Positions 13,236-16,071 of a stretch of DNA of 16,071 bases are shown here, one piece after another; position 1 is the first letter of the stretch; every line of letters starts with the position of its first letter. Location of the stretch: assembly GCA_001795165.1 (NCBI GenBank), contig MGNS01000105.1, positions 5,299 through 21,369 of the forward strand, written 5' to 3'. The DNA is from Chloroflexi bacterium RBG_16_57_11 (GTDB taxonomy: Bacteria; Chloroflexota; Anaerolineae; Anaerolineales; UBA4823). Below the pieces are notes generated by a model. That model was not told the origin of the DNA, searched no databases, and saw only the letters and a program-made list of their open reading frames with translations. A program made the translations under genes and the position numbers.

Positions 13236-14366
13236 TCACGGGTAGGGCATGGCCGGCGGCGGGTAGGACCGGCGAGAAGGTTCTTCCGGCGGCGGATAAG
13301 GTGTGGTGGAGGGCGAGGGGGTGACGGTCGGCGGGAGCGGTGTCCAGGTCGGCCAGGGCGTGACCGTTGGACGAGGCGTGCCTAGTGATGGAGCAAAAAC
13401 CTTCCCACCCTCACGACCCAAATGCACCATCACATTATCAGAACTTACTTGACCCAGATCCGGATCAAAGGCCTCAGCGATTAGATAGTAATCTCTTTCC
13501 TCGAGAGGAAAGTCCACCAAAAATGTGTACTCCTGGGTATGATTGGCCCGAACATCTGTTACCCACCATACTCCATTCCCTGCCGGCCACGCCATCTGGT
13601 CTCTAAATTCGCCTTTCTCCGAGGCGATCCGGACAGATGGATCGGGAGAAGAGAATGTCACCCCCAATTCCAGAAAATCAATCTTAGGGGCAATCTGGCT
13701 ATATGGGCCGGGGAAAGCGATAGAGTCCCCCTCTTTCCTGCCCTCTATCTGAAGAAGGGCACGGACCGGTTCTCCCCAGTGAACGGGATCGGCTATCCGA
13801 ATCGTGAGGCAGGGCCCTTGTCCACAATTCACCCCCTCGGAAGTTGTATTTCGCCCCGTACCAAGCCCGGACAAAGGCATGGTCGACACCGGAGTGCCTG
13901 AGTAGTACACTTCCCCTCCCTTACGGGTGAGGTCGACAGTGGCTGAGTCGGTAAGGTAATCCAAGTCTGACCTCGCCACCCACCCAAGTAAACGGAATTC
14001 TTTTTCGATCAATGGAAACCGTACCTTGCGTACAAAGACCTGAGTCTCGTTAGCCTTCAAATCCGCCTTCCAACTTGCAGCAAATTCATCAACTTTTCTT
14101 TCTTTCGTCTCAATTTCCCAACCCTGTGGATCTTCTACGATTGCACCTCGATCGTAATTGAGCCCAATACTTAAATCAGGCAAGTCCTTATCCGCGTTGA
14201 CTGTAATAGTGACTTCGACCGGCTCACCCCAGTCGGTGGGCTCAGCTACTTCCAGTTTGACACAAACCCAACCTCCTTTACTGCAATTGGGTCTCTCTGC
14301 CGAACCTCCGCTAGTGCAGGCAACCATGAACATCAGCATTAGAGTCAGAATGAATGTGTGTTTCAT
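13236..14366 (-). CDS. Secreted lipoprotein with two tandem repeated domains and a Pro/Thr-rich tail
   Basis: A 376-residue protein I do not recognise by family. A signal peptide (HTFILTLMLMFMVAC) ends in a lipobox-like stretch with Cys17 as the likely lipid-modified residue. Residues 27-157 and 180-325 are two copies of one domain. Both start NC, contain a CVKLEVAEPTDWGEPV / CLTIRIADPVHWGEPV block, an ANxTQ turn (residues 105-109 and 274-278), an F-P-L strand and a final (R)KGGEVY / REGGKVF motif. The C-terminus from 330 is Pro/Thr-rich (TPWPTWTPLPPTVTPSPS), typical of surface linkers. GGAGG five bases ahead supports the ATG at 14366. It lies 17 bases downstream of the protease gene, so the two were probably co-transcribed. 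Confidence 0.8.
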   Translation of the reverse strand: MKHTFILTLMLMFMVACTSGGSAERPNCSKGGWVCVKLEVAEPTDWGEPVEVTITVNADKDLPDLSIGLNYDRGAIVEDPQGWEIETKERKVDEFAASWKADLKANETQVFVRKVRFPLIEKEFRLLGWVARSDLDYLTDSATVDLTRKGGEVYYSGTPVSTMPLSGLGTGRNTTSEGVNCGQGPCLTIRIADPVHWGEPVRALLQIEGRKEGDSIAFPGPYSQIAPKIDFLELGVTFSSPDPSVRIASEKGEFRDQMAWPAGNGVWWVTDVRANHTQEYTFLVDFPLEERDYYLIAEAFDPDLGQVSSDNVMVHLGREGGKVFAPSLGTPRPTVTPWPTWTPLPPTVTPSPSTTPYPPPEEPSRRSYPPPAMPYP

Positions 14367-14383
14367 CTACGCCTCCATCACAA

Positions 14384-15421
14384 TCATGGGTTGCTATTCA
14401 TAACAATGGGCAGAAACACCCAAGCCTGTACCGGTAAAACATTCACCCGGAATGTGTCGTTAGTCGTCTTGAGACTGTCGTTTGCCTGGATGGTCACATC
14501 ACAACTGCCCAACCATCCGGATTGCGGATGGATGTCTACCATGTCCCCGCCGTCTATTGTCGCCCCACAGCGCCAGTCGCTGGTGTAAACAATCTGCCAG
14601 TCTAATTCCGAATCGCTGCTCTCATCGTCTGTCGAATAAGTCCAAAGGTCAATGGCATTCTCACATCCCAATCCTTGCAGAACGATGCGATCAGGCAAAG
14701 AGGGTTCATATCGTGGCGGTGTATCGTAATCAATGGTGTTCTGGTAGATCGCCCGCACCGCATGGTGTTCGTTTTCTTCGCTGATCTTCCAACCTTCCCA
14801 AAAAGCTTCAAGGCAATCCTCGTTGGGCGCCTGGAAAACATTATTGGCAATGGGTGTAAAACCGAAAGTGGCGCTATCAAAACCTTCATTGACACCGTCG
14901 AAGAGATCATAAAGCGCCCCTGCTACTCGCCCTTCCACTGAGTCTCCCCAGGGGAATACAGGTGGTAGATCATCACGATTGCGTAATTCAAGATTCTCGA
15001 AAAATCCGCCTCCACATGGACCGCTTCCAAAGTCAAAACAACTATCGTTTGGATTCAGTGTACTATTCACAGCCAGCGGGATGAAATCGGCCCAGCCCTC
15101 GCTCCAGCCGCAGTTCACATCCTCTTGGCTAAAAAGGTTGTGATTGTAACACCACACGTCCCACCATAGCCACCAACCAGTAGCGTTCCACATATAATGA
15201 TGACCAGTTTCGTGTATGACGGTATCGCTAGAGATTGCGTTATCGTGAGCGATATAAACATATGGACCCCCAACGCCTCCGTTGAAGTACGACGAACAGA
15301 CAGGCCAGGAAGGATAACAATTAGCAGCCCTTTCCCATTTCGCCGTTGCCGAGCCGGGGTCGATGCCTGTCTGGCTTGTTATATACTCCCACGCGCGGCG
15401 TAAATCCTGGAAAATCCACAT
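14384..15421 (-). CDS. Zinc metalloprotease catalytic part with C-terminal beta domain (3' fragment of a broken gene)
   Basis: 345 residues in one frame, open back to 15457. The active site DTVIHETGHHYMWN carries HExxH; about 36 residues later GWSEGWADF offers a Glu as third zinc ligand, a gluzincin arrangement. Many Cys residues and Asn/Asp-rich segments fit a secreted enzyme. The last 80 residues form a beta-rich domain ending in VNVLPVQAWVFLPIVMNSNP. The apparent first ATG (15421) is not a credible start: it has no ribosome site or signal peptide, and coding-like sequence (IPAESDREA) continues upstream in frame. The upstream part of the same protein lies in other frames at 15463-16071, so this is the 3' piece of a frameshifted gene or of a gene with sequencing errors. 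Confidence 0.75.
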   Translation of the reverse strand: MWIFQDLRRAWEYITSQTGIDPGSATAKWERAANCYPSWPVCSSYFNGGVGGPYVYIAHDNAISSDTVIHETGHHYMWNATGWWLWWDVWCYNHNLFSQEDVNCGWSEGWADFIPLAVNSTLNPNDSCFDFGSGPCGGGFFENLELRNRDDLPPVFPWGDSVEGRVAGALYDLFDGVNEGFDSATFGFTPIANNVFQAPNEDCLEAFWEGWKISEENEHHAVRAIYQNTIDYDTPPRYEPSLPDRIVLQGLGCENAIDLWTYSTDDESSDSELDWQIVYTSDWRCGATIDGGDMVDIHPQSGWLGSCDVTIQANDSLKTTNDTFRVNVLPVQAWVFLPIVMNSNP

Positions 15422-15462
15422 CGCCTCTCGGTCAGACTCAGCAGGAATTTGGAGTACTCAAG

Positions 15463-15666
15463 TCAGCAATTCCATCTGGTGCATTTGTAATGGGGGAACG
15501 GTTCCATCTGCCGCCAAAGCCAGAATATTGCTTCGGCTGCTGTGGCTCCTGTGGAGCTGCCCAGGTCAAAAGGACCGTAAATCATCCAACTTTGCGCATT
15601 CGGTGGGTAGGTGGAAAATGCAGGGTCCAGGCCATCCGCACCACCATTGGCGGGCCAGCAGCCCAA
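15463..15666 (-). pseudogene. Middle fragment of the frameshifted protease gene
   Basis: This frame reads WPANGGADGLDPAFSTYPPN then SWMIYGPFDLGSSTGATAAE, a clear continuation of the jelly-roll-like domain begun in the previous frame (NDGYWAA). The shift occurs near 15656-15661 and would be repaired by one added base. The frame degenerates after FWLWRQ and stops at 15463. The two other minus-strand frames here also look partly protein-like (ADGTVPPLQMHQM and SPITNAPDGIADLSTPNS), so the second break is complex, perhaps with lost sequence. Confidence 0.6.
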
Positions 15667-16071
15667 TAACCATCATTAGAGCGAAAGTCGTCTTCATCCC
15701 ACAGGTATTCTTTGCCATCGTTTGGATTATTGTCCACCAGCGCCCAACCGGCGCCCAGAAAATTGCCTTCGAACGTCTCAAGCGTGAGGATTCTCCAACC
15801 ATCAGGCTCCAGCAATAAGCCTTGGACCTCACCCTCCGATTTCTTCTCATCTCCATCAGGTATGTTGGATTTTTCTACCTCAGGAGAAATACGTAAGGAA
15901 GTTGGACGCCCAGGCGTTCCGAATTTCTGCGTCGGAACCGGGCCTACGGGGGTGTAAAAAATGCTGATCGACGCATCTCGCAGCCACCCGGATTGGCCAG
16001 GAACCGCGTCGCGAACCCAGAAATACCACCCGCCTTGGGCAGGTGTCCCATTAAAAATGTCCAACCCGATT
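15582..16071 (-). pseudogene. Upstream fragment of the frameshifted protease gene: P-domain-like end and start of a jelly-roll domain (cut by window edge)
   Basis: Open to the right edge, with no true start in the window. Residues near the edge, FNGTPAQGGWYFWVRD followed by GQSGWLRDASISIFY, look like the end of a proprotein-convertase P/Homo B-like domain. An acidic linker (VEKSNIPDGDEKKSEGEV) follows. Next comes a domain starting LTLETFEGNFLGAGWALVDN and reaching NDGYWAA, where the correct frame is lost; the frame itself stops at 15582, but only the part down to about 15660 looks real. The domain order fits a large secreted protease with binding domains next to the catalytic HExxH part encoded downstream. 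Confidence 0.6.

Overview
The window reads as bacterial chromosome, most likely from a Chloroflexota (Anaerolineae-like) organism. This is inferred from proteins rather than a marker gene: a secreted protein with a Pro/Thr-rich tail, a secreted protein ending in an FLPIVMN-type C-terminus, GC-rich genes on the left, and tightly overlapping operons. No rRNA, tRNA, CRISPR array or recognisable transposase was seen.

Left block (1-5371, all minus strand). A seven-gene operon-like run, cut by the left edge, is read in the order: CDP-alcohol phosphatidyltransferase with an extra membrane domain, LPG-synthase-type flippase-like membrane protein, small membrane protein, GTP cyclohydrolase II, a RibD-type reductase without its deaminase domain, a zinc-ligand-free MDR dehydrogenase, and a SAM methyltransferase. 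Most junctions overlap by 4-14 bases. The two riboflavin-type enzymes sit with a dehydrogenase, a methyltransferase and lipid-type membrane enzymes but without the other riboflavin genes. This suggests a specialised GTP-derived metabolite, possibly membrane-linked.

Middle block (5372-9207, minus strand). An ECF sigma factor and its zinc-finger anti-sigma factor form one transcription unit. It ends in a strong intrinsic terminator that abuts the start codon of a two-gene ABC exporter (ATPase plus ABC-2 permease). Between the exporter and the left block is a 234-base gap rich in inverted repeats.

Right block (9251-16071). A class V aminotransferase (cysteine-desulfurase-like) on the plus strand has a good -10 box. 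Beyond it lies an accessory region of minus-strand genes: an Asp-box (BNR) secreted protein, a RelE/ParE-Phd toxin-antitoxin pair with the toxin gene first, and a secreted lipoprotein downstream of a frameshifted secreted zinc metalloprotease. Two diverged copies of the 3' end of the aminotransferase gene lie between these cargo genes, one on each side of the toxin-antitoxin pair. The layout is: tail, cargo, tail, cargo, tail, cargo. This repeated-tail architecture is the most unusual feature of the window.
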